From Isosphaeraceae bacterium (lineage in GTDB: Bacteria; Planctomycetota; Planctomycetia; Isosphaerales; Isosphaeraceae), in contig JAJPJC010000050.1 of assembly GCA_021324445.1 (NCBI GenBank), forward strand, positions 1 through 64,000: a stretch of DNA of 64,000 nt, read 5' to 3'. How positions within the stretch are numbered: position 1 is the first letter of the stretch; each line of letters starts with the position of its first letter. The notes below the pieces were generated by a model. It worked only from the letters and a program-made list of their open reading frames with translations, searched no databases and had not been told where the DNA came from. Positions 1 to 8,130 of this stretch are shown here, piece by piece. Both the position numbers and the translations under genes were made by a program.

Positions 1-494
1 CGGGAGCGGAGGTATTCGGCGGCGACCTTCTGGACCGTGTCGGTCTGGTCGGGCAGCAGCAGCTCGCGGAAGATCCGATCCCAGGTGGCGTTGGCGCCGA
101 CGGCCTTGACCAGGTAGTCGCGCAGGCTCCCTTTCTGCCCGGCCATGAGCAGGGTGTCCAGCTCGGCCGCCTGGTGCCGCACGAAGCCGGACGACGCCAG
201 CAAGCGATCGACGAGCCGGGTCCGCTTCTCGCAGTCGGTCGATTCGAAGTACGCACGGGCCTCGGCTGCCGTGGGAATCCGCCCGGCCAGGTCGAGCGTC
301 AGCCGGCGAACCAGGGTGGCCTCGTCGGCGAGCGGGGCCGGCTTGACCTTTTCTTTACCGAGGGTCACATCGATGTAATGATCGACGGCCTCGGCGATTG
401 GACGACCAGGTGGGAGCAGGTCGGCAGCGCTGGCTGCTGGTCGGCCGATCAGGAGTACGCTGGCGATCGCAAGGGCCGGGCGAAGCATCCGCAT
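1..494 (-). CDS. DUF1549 (PSCyt2) protein, N-terminal part
   Basis: Only the first 164 codons lie in the window; the gene runs off the left edge. Reading leftwards from ATG at 494, the protein has a hydrophobic signal-like start (MRMLRPALAIASVLLIG) and then the segment LVRRLTLDLAGRIPT, the usual opening of the planctomycete DUF1549 domain, followed by a conserved helical stretch (RLVDRLLASSGFVRHQAAEL). A GAGGAG ribosome site lies about 8 bases upstream. Family knowledge: these are secreted proteins, often paired with DUF1553 and cytochrome c modules and next to DUF1501 proteins; their biochemical role is not settled. The C-terminal DUF1553 half cannot be seen. Confidence 0.85.
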   Translation of the reverse strand, partial: MRMLRPALAIASVLLIGRPAASAADLLPPGRPIAEAVDHYIDVTLGKEKVKPAPLADEATLVRRLTLDLAGRIPTAAEARAYFESTDCEKRTRLVDRLLASSGFVRHQAAELDTLLMAGQKGSLRDYLVKAVGANATWDRIFRELLLPDQTDTVQKVAAEYLRS

Positions 495-673
495 CGGGGA
501 CTCCTCGGCTCATCATTCATCGGGCGGGCAGGGATGATTGGGCCGGGAGGGGAGTCCCGGCGGATGGTCTTTTGTAGTCCTATTCCATCGGCTCCGTGGA
601 CAACATTTGTTAAACTACCCGGCTCAGGGCTGCGATGCCACATCTTTTTTGAGTGAGTGACTCAGAATTCAGG

Positions 674-715
674 TTGAGCTTGGCAGGTAACTCGGGTATC
701 CTCTAGACTAGTCTA
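674..715 (+). promoter_or_regulatory. Candidate vapBC promoter and operator palindrome
   Basis: TTGAGC (674-679) and TATCCT (697-702) are 17 bases apart and match sigma-70 -35 and -10 boxes at four of six positions each. Directly after the -10 lies a perfect 12-base palindrome, TAGACTAGTCTA (704-715), 23 bases before the antitoxin ATG. Type II antitoxins commonly autorepress at such sites. The operator role is inferred from position and symmetry. Confidence 0.4.
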
Positions 716-738
716 AACCAGTTTGAAAGGGGGGGAGG

Positions 739-990
739 ATGGAAACGGTTGGGTCATTCGAAGCCAAGACCCATCTTCCTGAACTGCTCCGGCGAGTGGA
801 GCAGGGGGAGAGCATCATCATCACCAAGCACGGTAGGCCCGTTGCCCGGCTTGTACCTGTCACGCCGGCCAAACCCCAGCCCGACGTGAAGCAGGCGGTC
901 GAGGCCATGCTTGCGTTCCGCGACCGCGAAGGCCCGACCCTGGGAGAAGGTTTGACCATTCGGGAATTAATTGAGGAAGGCCGGCGGTAA
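739..990 (+). CDS. Phd/YefM-like (VapB-type) antitoxin
   Basis: An 83-residue protein opening METVGSFEAKTHLPELLRRV, then ESIIITKHGRPVARLVP, the standard Phd/YefM antitoxin fold: an N-terminal DNA-binding dimer followed by a flexible acidic tail (residues 55-83) that would wrap and neutralise the toxin. An AGGGGGGGAGG ribosome site precedes the ATG. It sits 35 bases upstream of a PIN-domain toxin, so the two form a type II toxin-antitoxin module. A perfect palindrome just upstream is the probable autoregulatory operator. Function is from family and pairing; the exact subfamily is not assigned. Confidence 0.88.
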   Translation: METVGSFEAKTHLPELLRRVEQGESIIITKHGRPVARLVPVTPAKPQPDVKQAVEAMLAFRDREGPTLGEGLTIRELIEEGRR

Positions 991-1025
991 CGCCGATCTT
1001 CCAGGACCGGCCGAAAGGATTCGAC

Positions 1026-1478
1026 ATGAGGAGCCAGCCAGGATTCGTTCTTGATGGTTCGGTTGCCCTCGCCTGGTATTTCGCCGATGAGGCCGATGCC
1101 TATGCCGATGAAGTCGGTCGGCAACTCCCCGCGGTGGAAGCCATCGTGCCGACGATCTGGCCGTTGGAGGTGGCCAACGCCGTCCGGATGGGCGAGCGTC
1201 GGAAGCGCTCGACTCCCGCACAGGCCGCGACCTGGATCAGCCACCTTCTGACTCTGCCGATCACGGTCGACAACGAGACGTCGGCTCACGCGTTCGGCGC
1301 CGTTCTCAACCTGGGCCGGATGCAAGGCCTGTCGGCTTACGATGCCGCTTACCTCGAACTGGCCATGCGTCGGGGCCTCCCACTCGCCACCCTCGATGAC
1401 CCGCTCAAAGCCGCTGCCGCCGCTGTCGGCGTACCGCTTTATGCGCCCCCAACCCCACCGACGACCGGCAAGCCATGA
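1026..1478 (+). CDS. VapC-type PIN-domain ribonuclease toxin
   Basis: A 150-residue PIN-domain protein. The acidic metal-binding residues of the family are all visible: D10 in FVLDGSVALAW, E48 in WPLEVANAV, D106 in SAYDAAYLELA and D124 in LATLDDPL. VapC toxins cleave tRNA or rRNA when released from their antitoxin. The gene follows the Phd-like antitoxin by 35 bases and has its own AAAGGA ribosome site. With a complete active site and normal length, the toxin looks intact. Its RNA target cannot be told from sequence. Confidence 0.88.
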   Translation: MRSQPGFVLDGSVALAWYFADEADAYADEVGRQLPAVEAIVPTIWPLEVANAVRMGERRKRSTPAQAATWISHLLTLPITVDNETSAHAFGAVLNLGRMQGLSAYDAAYLELAMRRGLPLATLDDPLKAAAAAVGVPLYAPPTPPTTGKP

Positions 1479-1601
1479 GCGCTGAAAAAGGGCGTCGAAC
1501 AGGGGAAGCCGGTCTCGCCGCTCCCACGAACTCCGGCAGGATGCCGAAGCCTCTGGTGTCCCAGGCGCGCTGAGCCAGGGATCGGCTCTCCGAGCGGGCA
1601 C

Positions 1602-4600
1602 CTATTGGACAATCATCTCCCCGTTCATGACCATCCAGTGGCCGGGGAACGTGCAGAGATAAGGATACCGTCCCGGCGTCGCGGGGGCGCGGAACGAGAT
1701 CGCGAACTGATCCTGCGGGCCGACGATGTCGGTGTAGAGGAGCACGTCGTCGGTGCGGGGGATGTAGTGGCGGGTAGCGGCGTCGGGCTCGGCGATGATC
1801 TTGTTCACGAGGTCGCCGACGCGCGACAGGGTCCCGGGCTTGATCAGCGCCCAGTTGTGCGGCACGACGTCCGGGTTGAGGAACGTCAGCTTGAGCGGCT
1901 CGCCGGCGCGGACGGTGAACGATCGGACCGTGAAGCTCAGGTTCTTGCCGGCCTCGATGGTGATGGCCCGGGCGCCGCGGAGGTCGCGACGCCAGGGGTT
2001 CGGCGCCGGCTTGTGCGCCAGCGCGGCCAGGTCGGCGAGGATCGGGTGGGCGGCGATCGTCTTGGAGGCCGGTCGATAGCCCGGGAATCCCGTGAACGGC
2101 GCCGCCAGCCGATGCACCGTGGCGAACAGGTCCTGCGGAGGGCCCTCGTCCGGGCGCAGGTGCAGGTGGAGCTGGTTGACCGGCTGGAGGTCGGGGATCT
2201 CGAGGAACAGCGTGCGGCCGTCGGCCAGGACATGGGCCGAGCGGATCGCCAGCGGATCATGACCGGGCTGTCCCGGGTGGCGCGGGGCGAACTCGGGCGA
2301 GCCGTAGCCCGGGCTGTATCGGTAGTTCCAGGCCTGGGCGAAGTGATGGTCCGGCCGCTCGGCAAGACCGCGGTCCAGCGGCTGGACGAACGTCACCAGT
2401 ACTCCGTTCTCATGCGCGTGGAATTCCCGGGGCAGTTGGACGGGATCCCCCGTGTAGCGCACGCGCTGGAAGCAACCATCCGCTGAAGTATACGTGCCCC
2501 ACCCGGCCATCCCCGAGACGTAGAGCCGTCCGTCTCGGGGATTGAAGCGGCCTCGGTGCACTCCGGAGAGGAACTCGCCGGGCATTGGCACGACCGCTCC
2601 CTGGGGCTGCTCGCCCACCTTCTCGCGCAGCAGGAGGAAATACGTCCCGGCGCCGAAGGAGAGGTGCAGCATCTGGCCCCGGAGCGGGCCGAACCGGTCG
2701 TCCGGGACCGTGACCTGGGCACTGCTGGAGTTGTCCAGCCCGCGCGGGAGGTAGACCAACGGCAGGTCGGGAGGCTGTGCGGCCCGCGGTCCGAGAGAGC
2801 CGTAGTGACCGCCCGGCCGCACTTCACAGACCATCGACGCGGGAGTCCACTCCCCTTCGGACGCCGGGACGGTGAGCGTGCCGTCGGGGGCCAGCCCCAG
2901 GCCATCCGGGTTGCGGAAGCCGGTCGCCACGACCTCGACCTGACGGCCGTCGGCTGCGATCCGCAGCAGGCCCTGCTTGCCCGAGGCCGTGTAGAATCGC
3001 CCGGACGCGTCGCGCTGGAGTCCGCTGATGAAGTCATGGCCGGCGGGTGAAGTCAAGAAGCCGTTGCAGAAACACTCGTGGAAGTCGGCCTCGCCGTCGC
3101 CGTTCAGGTCGTGGAGCCGTGTGACCTGGTCGCGGCCAAGGACATAGACTTTCCCCTCGGCGACGACCAGCCCCAGCGCCTGGTGCAGCCCTGATGCGTA
3201 CCGCCGCCAGCGGACCTGTTGCAGTGTCTCATCCAGCCCGTCGACGCGCCAGACATCGCCCTGGATCGTGCAGAGCATCGCCGTGCCGTCAGGGAAGAAG
3301 TCGTGGTCGCCGAAGAAGAGCAGGGCCCTCCACGGGTTCTCAAACGGCGGCTGGATGGTGTCGATGGCATAGGGTCCCTGGCGGCCGAGCGTCCCTCGGG
3401 TCGTGAGCACCTGGGGCCATCGCCGCGGCCCGCCACCGCGCGTCAGGTGGGCGAGCGGATGGGTGTCCGCCGGCGCGACGAGCCGGGTGAACCGACCGCC
3501 TTCGGCCCAGGGTGCGTCGAGCAGTTCGACCTCGCCGATGCGGTAGGCGAAGATGATCCGGTTGCCGTGCCGGTAGAAGCCGTGGTAGACGAAGGGTTGC
3601 TCCGGCCGCCGTCCTTCGGGGCGGGGCAGGGGAGTGCCATCGAGAATCACGCCGTCGAGCAACCCGTGGCGCGTGGCTGAGAAGCGGAGGAAGCCGCCGC
3701 TCCAGACCGCCTCGTAACACAGTGTCTCGGGGTTGAAGCAGGCCGCCAGCTCGCCCCGATCTCCCAGCCGGACGCAGACGCCCTTGGGGACCGTCACGCC
3801 CGCGCCGTGGAAGACACCGCAAAGGACGTTCCCGAGATCGGTCCGGTTCCAGCGGTCGTCGGACCAGGTCGCTTCGTTCTGATTTCCCCAATGGCCTTGC
3901 TTCCCGCCGTCGAGACCAGGGAACGCCGGCAGGAGCGCGGGCATGGCCGGCTGTTTCCTGAAGAACTCGGCCTCCTTCGCGTAGAAGTCGTAGACGCGAT
4001 CCCGGTTGACGGCGAGCCGCCAGTTCGGCCAATGTTCCGGATGCAGTGGGGCCCGGTCGTACGAGAATGCGGCCGGCACCTGGGAATGACCGCGCACGTG
4101 ATCAGCCGATGACAGCCCCGGTCGCCCGAGCTCGAGCAAGAAACGGATCAGGTCGCGGCGCTGCGTGGGACTCATCGCCGCGGCCAGCCCGTCGGGCATC
4201 AGGGTGCCCTCAGAGCGGTTCTCCACGATCTCCGTCTTCAGGATGCGGATCGTTTGGCCGGTAGCTGGGTCGCGGAGCAACCGCTCCAGGCCGGTCTCGC
4301 CCTGGTCGTACCCCTGGTGGACCGTGCCGTCGGCCGTGGCCACGGTGATCGCCGCATACCCCGGCTTGACCTGCCGCCGGGGCCAGAGGACCGATTCCAC
4401 GATCTCTTCGGGCTTGAGGCAGACCCCGACGGTCGTCAGGTCGGGACCGACCGACCCGCCCTGGTCGCCGATGCGGTGGCAGGAGAGGCAGGCGAACTTT
4501 GGTGAGGCGAAGACGGCAGCCCCGCGCTGAGGATCACCCTCCCTGCGCGCGCTGCCGAGCAACTCGACGACCAGCGCGGGATCGAACGGCGCAGTCGAGC

Positions 4601-5627
4601 TGGAAGGACCGGCAGGAACAGGAGGCACGGGCGTCCGCGGCCTGGGCCGCGGGCCGGGGGGCTTGCCGTCGAGCTGCGGCACCAGCCAGTCCAGGCCATC
4701 GAGATTGTCGCGCAGCCGAGCCTCGGCATCGTCCACCGTATGGCCCAGGATGCCGATCGGGCCGCGATAGCCGCTGTCCCGGATGATCCGCAGCAGCTTC
4801 AGGTCCAGCGCGCCCTGGCCCAGCGGCAGGATCTTCCTCCCGATCCGGTCGCCGGCCGGATCCATGCCGTTGAGGTTCAGCGCCACGAGATAGGGCTTCA
4901 TCTTGGCGAGCCGCGCGGCGAAGCCGTCGAGATGGTCGTGGCCGTGGTGAAGGTTGTAGACCATCCCGACGTTCGTCACGCCCCGCCGCTTCAATTGTTC
5001 GATGATTGCGATCTGGTTCTCCGGCTCGCCGAACCAGCCCCCGTGGTTGTACAGGGCCAGCGAGCAGCCGATCGTCGCGGCCGCCTCGGCCAGCGGGCGG
5101 AGCTTGGCCGCGGCCCGCTCGACCCGTCGCTGTTGCTCCTCCCCGCCCACGCGATCGGACCCCAGGTCGAGGAGCACCCAGAGCTGGGCCTTGACCCCGT
5201 GGCGCTTGAGCGTCTCGAGGATGAGGCGCGACTCGCGGTTCAGCTCGCCCGGCGCGACCCAGAAGGCATCCAGCGCGATGCCGTGCCGCTTCAGGGCCTC
5301 GAGCTCGGCGTCGAAGGTGGGGATGTGCTCGGCGCGCCAGTCGTAGGCAAAGTGGCGGAATCCCAGGCGCTGGAGCATCGTCGCGCGCTCTTCCGGCCCT
5401 CGTTTCTTGCTGTCAAAAGGGACAATGCACCAGGCTACCAGATTGTCGCGGGCGAAGAGCCGATCCGGCCCGGCCGGCGCGCCCGTCGTGCGGGGCGGTG
5501 GGTCCGCGTCCCGTCCCGGAGGCGCGGCATCGGCGCCGGCCAGGAGCGCGCCGCACAGGTACACGATGCCGAGCCTGCCAGCAGGAGCAATCAAATTGAG
5601 AATGCTTTGGATGTAAGAATCCATCAT
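1602..5627 (-). CDS. Giant secreted fusion: TIM barrel, cytochrome c, beta-propeller, cupredoxin
   Basis: A 1341-residue protein with four recognisable parts. After a signal-like segment (about 15-35) comes a xylose-isomerase-type sugar epimerase TIM barrel (about 57-330). Next is a cytochrome c domain with one haem site, CLSCH (about 350-505). A middle region around KQGHWGNQNEATWSDDRWNR resembles, from memory, DUF6797 and leads into a sorbosone-dehydrogenase-like six-bladed propeller (about 760-1090). The C-terminus is a type-1 copper cupredoxin, with ligands in VPHNW and YLCTFPGHWMVMNG (His, Cys, His, Met). It probably acts in the periplasm on sugars or polyols and passes electrons to haem or copper. 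GGAAG precedes the start. The substrate is unknown. Confidence 0.8.
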   Translation of the reverse strand: MMDSYIQSILNLIAPAGRLGIVYLCGALLAGADAAPPGRDADPPPRTTGAPAGPDRLFARDNLVAWCIVPFDSKKRGPEERATMLQRLGFRHFAYDWRAEHIPTFDAELEALKRHGIALDAFWVAPGELNRESRLILETLKRHGVKAQLWVLLDLGSDRVGGEEQQRRVERAAAKLRPLAEAAATIGCSLALYNHGGWFGEPENQIAIIEQLKRRGVTNVGMVYNLHHGHDHLDGFAARLAKMKPYLVALNLNGMDPAGDRIGRKILPLGQGALDLKLLRIIRDSGYRGPIGILGHTVDDAEARLRDNLDGLDWLVPQLDGKPPGPRPRPRTPVPPVPAGPSSSTAPFDPALVVELLGSARREGDPQRGAAVFASPKFACLSCHRIGDQGGSVGPDLTTVGVCLKPEEIVESVLWPRRQVKPGYAAITVATADGTVHQGYDQGETGLERLLRDPATGQTIRILKTEIVENRSEGTLMPDGLAAAMSPTQRRDLIRFLLELGRPGLSSADHVRGHSQVPAAFSYDRAPLHPEHWPNWRLAVNRDRVYDFYAKEAEFFRKQPAMPALLPAFPGLDGGKQGHWGNQNEATWSDDRWNRTDLGNVLCGVFHGAGVTVPKGVCVRLGDRGELAACFNPETLCYEAVWSGGFLRFSATRHGLLDGVILDGTPLPRPEGRRPEQPFVYHGFYRHGNRIIFAYRIGEVELLDAPWAEGGRFTRLVAPADTHPLAHLTRGGGPRRWPQVLTTRGTLGRQGPYAIDTIQPPFENPWRALLFFGDHDFFPDGTAMLCTIQGDVWRVDGLDETLQQVRWRRYASGLHQALGLVVAEGKVYVLGRDQVTRLHDLNGDGEADFHECFCNGFLTSPAGHDFISGLQRDASGRFYTASGKQGLLRIAADGRQVEVVATGFRNPDGLGLAPDGTLTVPASEGEWTPASMVCEVRPGGHYGSLGPRAAQPPDLPLVYLPRGLDNSSSAQVTVPDDRFGPLRGQMLHLSFGAGTYFLLLREKVGEQPQGAVVPMPGEFLSGVHRGRFNPRDGRLYVSGMAGWGTYTSADGCFQRVRYTGDPVQLPREFHAHENGVLVTFVQPLDRGLAERPDHHFAQAWNYRYSPGYGSPEFAPRHPGQPGHDPLAIRSAHVLADGRTLFLEIPDLQPVNQLHLHLRPDEGPPQDLFATVHRLAAPFTGFPGYRPASKTIAAHPILADLAALAHKPAPNPWRRDLRGARAITIEAGKNLSFTVRSFTVRAGEPLKLTFLNPDVVPHNWALIKPGTLSRVGDLVNKIIAEPDAATRHYIPRTDDVLLYTDIVGPQDQFAISFRAPATPGRYPYLCTFPGHWMVMNGEMIVQ

Positions 5628-5814
5628 GGATCATACTTCCGAGAATATCAGTAAATGGACTCGATCCGACCGGCTTGACAGTCGCGGCAACGAGCTCTAC
5701 ATTCGGACCTTTACGAGCGTAGGGCCTGCTGGGCCCCCCGTCAACCACCCGCGACGGGATGTGCGGATCGAGGCGCCATCCCGATCCTCACCTCAATTCG
5801 ATGAGGCTCCCGCC

Positions 5815-7116
5815 ATGAAGACCGCCCCAGGGGTGACGCTGATCGCCAACGGCCAGCTTGTGGACGGGACGGGGAGACCGGCCGTCGCCGATGCGGCGGT
5901 GGTGATCCGGGAGGGCACGATCGCCTACGCCGGGCCGGCCCGCGGTGCGCCTGAGGTCCCGCCGGAGGTGCGTCGCCTCGACGCCCGGGGCGGGACCATC
6001 TTGCCGGGCCTGGTCGAGGCGCACTTCCACCCGACGTATTTCGACGTCGCCGAGCTGGCCGACCTGGACATCAAGTATCCGGTCGAGTATGTCACCATCC
6101 TGGCGGCGTGCAACGCCCGGCTGGCGCTGGAATGCGGCTACACGGCGGCGCGCAGCGGCGGCAGCCTGCATAACATCGACGTCTGGCTCAAGAAGGCGAT
6201 CGAGGAGGACCTGATCCCCGGCCCGCGGCTGGCGGCCAGCGGCCGCGAGATCTGCGGCGCCGGCGGCCTGATGGACTGGAACCCCGACCATCTCAAGCTC
6301 GGCATGGAGGGCCTGATCCTGCTGATCAACGGGCCCGACGAGGCGCGCAAGGCGGTGCGGAAGCTGGTCAAGGACGGCGTGGAGTGGATCAAGACCTATC
6401 CGACCGGCGATGCCGCCGCACCCGACACGGCCGACCATCACACCCTCTGCATGACCTTCGAGGAAATGGCCGCCGTGGTCTCCGAGGCGCACAACTACCG
6501 CCGCAAGGTGACCGGCCATTGCCGCGCGACCCAGGGGATCAAGAACGCGCTTCGCGCCGGCTTCGACTGCCTGGAGCACGGCACCTTCATGGACGGGGAA
6601 GCGCTCGACCTGCTGCTGGAGCGGAATACGCCCGTCGTGCCGGCGCTGCAATTCGAGCGGGCGAGTATCGAGAAGGGTCCGGCATTCGGGATGCCGCAGG
6701 CCGTGGTGGACGGGCACAAGGAGACGCTCGAGGGGGGCGCCGAGAGTGCCCGGATGATCCTCAAGGCCGGCGGCCGGCTCGGCATGGGCGGCGATTACGG
6801 CTTCGCCTGGAATCCGCATGGCGACTACGCGAAGGAGCTGACCTTCTTCGTCCGCGACGTCGGGTTCTCGCCGCTGGAAACGATCACCTGCGCGACGAAG
6901 ACCGGCGGCGAGATCATGGGCCGCGGCCACGAAATCGGCACCGTCGAGCCGGGCAAGCTGGCCGACCTGCTGGTCGTCGACGGCGATGTCCTCGCCGAGA
7001 TCGCCCTGCTGGAGGACCGCGCGCGGTTCCTCGCGGTGATCCAGGGGGGCGCGATCAAGGCCGGCCAGCTCGCGGCCGGATCGCGATCGACCGCACGTCC
7101 GGAGGCCGGGCGTTAA
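5815..7116 (+). CDS. Metal-dependent amidohydrolase (imidazolonepropionase/prolidase-like)
   Basis: A 433-residue member of the amidohydrolase superfamily. Metal-site features visible in order: the HxH motif in LVEAHFHPT, a lysine likely to be carboxylated in [13 protein letters not shown], histidines in KVTGHCRAT and CLEHGTFMD, and the late aspartate in [10 protein letters not shown]. The C-terminus [17 protein letters not shown] is the usual closing beta-sandwich. The start at 5815 (MKTAPGV) is chosen because the composite-domain strand begins there and GAGG lies upstream; an open frame extends back to 5626 but looks untranslated. It is divergent from the giant fusion. The substrate is not predictable; cyclic amides or Xaa-Pro dipeptides are typical. 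Confidence 0.85.
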   Translation: MKTAPGVTLIANGQLVDGTGRPAVADAAVVIREGTIAYAGPARGAPEVPPEVRRLDARGGTILPGLVEAHFHPTYFDVAELADLDIKYPVEYVTILAACNARLALECGYTAARSGGSLHNIDVWLKKAIEEDLIPGPRLAASGREICGAGGLMDWNPDHLKLGMEGLILLINGPDEARKAVRKLVKDGVEWIKTYPTGDAAAPDTADHHTLCMTFEEMAAVVSEAHNYRRKVTGHCRATQGIKNALRAGFDCLEHGTFMDGEALDLLLERNTPVVPALQFERASIEKGPAFGMPQAVVDGHKETLEGGAESARMILKAGGRLGMGGDYGFAWNPHGDYAKELTFFVRDVGFSPLETITCATKTGGEIMGRGHEIGTVEPGKLADLLVVDGDVLAEIALLEDRARFLAVIQGGAIKAGQLAAGSRSTARPEAGR

Positions 7117-7168
7117 GACCGCCTGGGCTCCGCGGAGCGGGGAAGTCGACTTGGGGGAGGAGTCGGTT

Positions 7169-8068
7169 ATGCACCGGCAGACCGGGTCCGCGGGCTTCAC
7201 GGCGATCGAGCTCCTGGTGGTCGTGGCGATTATCGGTATCCTGGTGGCGCTTGTGCTGCCGGCTGTGCAGATGGCGCGCGAGGCGGCCCGGCGCACCTGG
7301 TGCGCCGGCAACCTGCATCAGCTCGGGGTCGCCCTCAACAACCACGCCACCCGTGCGCAAGCCTTGCCCCGCCGGCTCTCCGGCCTCTTGAGGGAGATCG
7401 AGCAAACCGCGCTGGCCGGGCTTTCGCTCGACACGACGACGGCGACACCCGCCGGACAGACCGCGCGGTCGACCACGATCGCTGTCTTCTTGTGCCCTTC
7501 GGATCAGGCACTCCCGGGGCTGGAGGGGGGTACCAATTACGCCGGCAACGCCGGTGTCGGGTTCACCCCGTCCGGACGAGTGAGGAACGGGGCGTTCGGC
7601 GCCGCGATTCGCGATTTCGCCGACGGCCTGAGCAACACGGCCGCCATCTCGGAGTGGCTCCGCGGCAACGGTAATCCCCAGGTTCGAGACCCCAAGCGGG
7701 CTGTCTTCGCGACCCCCGACCGCTTGATTGGTCAGGCGGACCTCGGGCCATTCAGCTCAGAGTGTCATGGCCTGGACCCCCTGCTCGCACAGCTCGAAAG
7801 CCTGGGCAAGGGTCTGGACTGGACGCGCGACGGGTTCGGCTACTCGCTGTACAACCACGTACTTGGAATCAACGATCACACCTGTACCAATGCCGGGCTC
7901 GTTCAGCAGGGCGCCTGGACCGCAGGGAGCGCACACTCCTCGGGGGCCAATACCCTCTTCGCCGACGGGCACGTGGCCTTCGTGAAAGACTCCATCTCCC
8001 TGCAAACCTGGCGGGCCCTGGGCACTCGAAACGGGGGAGAACCGATCTCGGAGGGCACGCCTTGGTGA
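7169..8068 (+). CDS. DUF1559 prepilin-like protein
   Basis: A 299-residue protein starting at ATG 7169, preceded by a strong GGGGGAGGAG ribosome site. The N-terminus [20 protein letters not shown] is a type IV prepilin-style cleavage site (G-F-T-x-I-E) and transmembrane helix. The DUF1559 body ends in the family's signature tail, [16 protein letters not shown] (H-x9-DG type), then [14 protein letters not shown]. These proteins are massively expanded in planctomycetes and are presumed to be surface or pseudopilus components. This copy is shorter than the second DUF1559 protein at 20069, mainly in the middle region. The exact role is unknown. Confidence 0.9.
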   Translation: MHRQTGSAGFTAIELLVVVAIIGILVALVLPAVQMAREAARRTWCAGNLHQLGVALNNHATRAQALPRRLSGLLREIEQTALAGLSLDTTTATPAGQTARSTTIAVFLCPSDQALPGLEGGTNYAGNAGVGFTPSGRVRNGAFGAAIRDFADGLSNTAAISEWLRGNGNPQVRDPKRAVFATPDRLIGQADLGPFSSECHGLDPLLAQLESLGKGLDWTRDGFGYSLYNHVLGINDHTCTNAGLVQQGAWTAGSAHSSGANTLFADGHVAFVKDSISLQTWRALGTRNGGEPISEGTPW

Positions 8069-8082
8069 TGGGGAGAGATTCT

Positions 8083-8100
8083 CCCAGGGGAAAACCTGGG
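8083..8100. terminator. Weak bidirectional hairpin
   Basis: CCCAGG-GGAAAA-CCTGGG forms a 6-base-pair hairpin between the converging ends of the DUF1559 gene and the TPR kinase gene. No U-tract follows, so termination here is only suggested by position. Confidence 0.25.
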
Positions 8101-8130
8101 CCGGGAACGCGGCGATGACGGATACCACGG

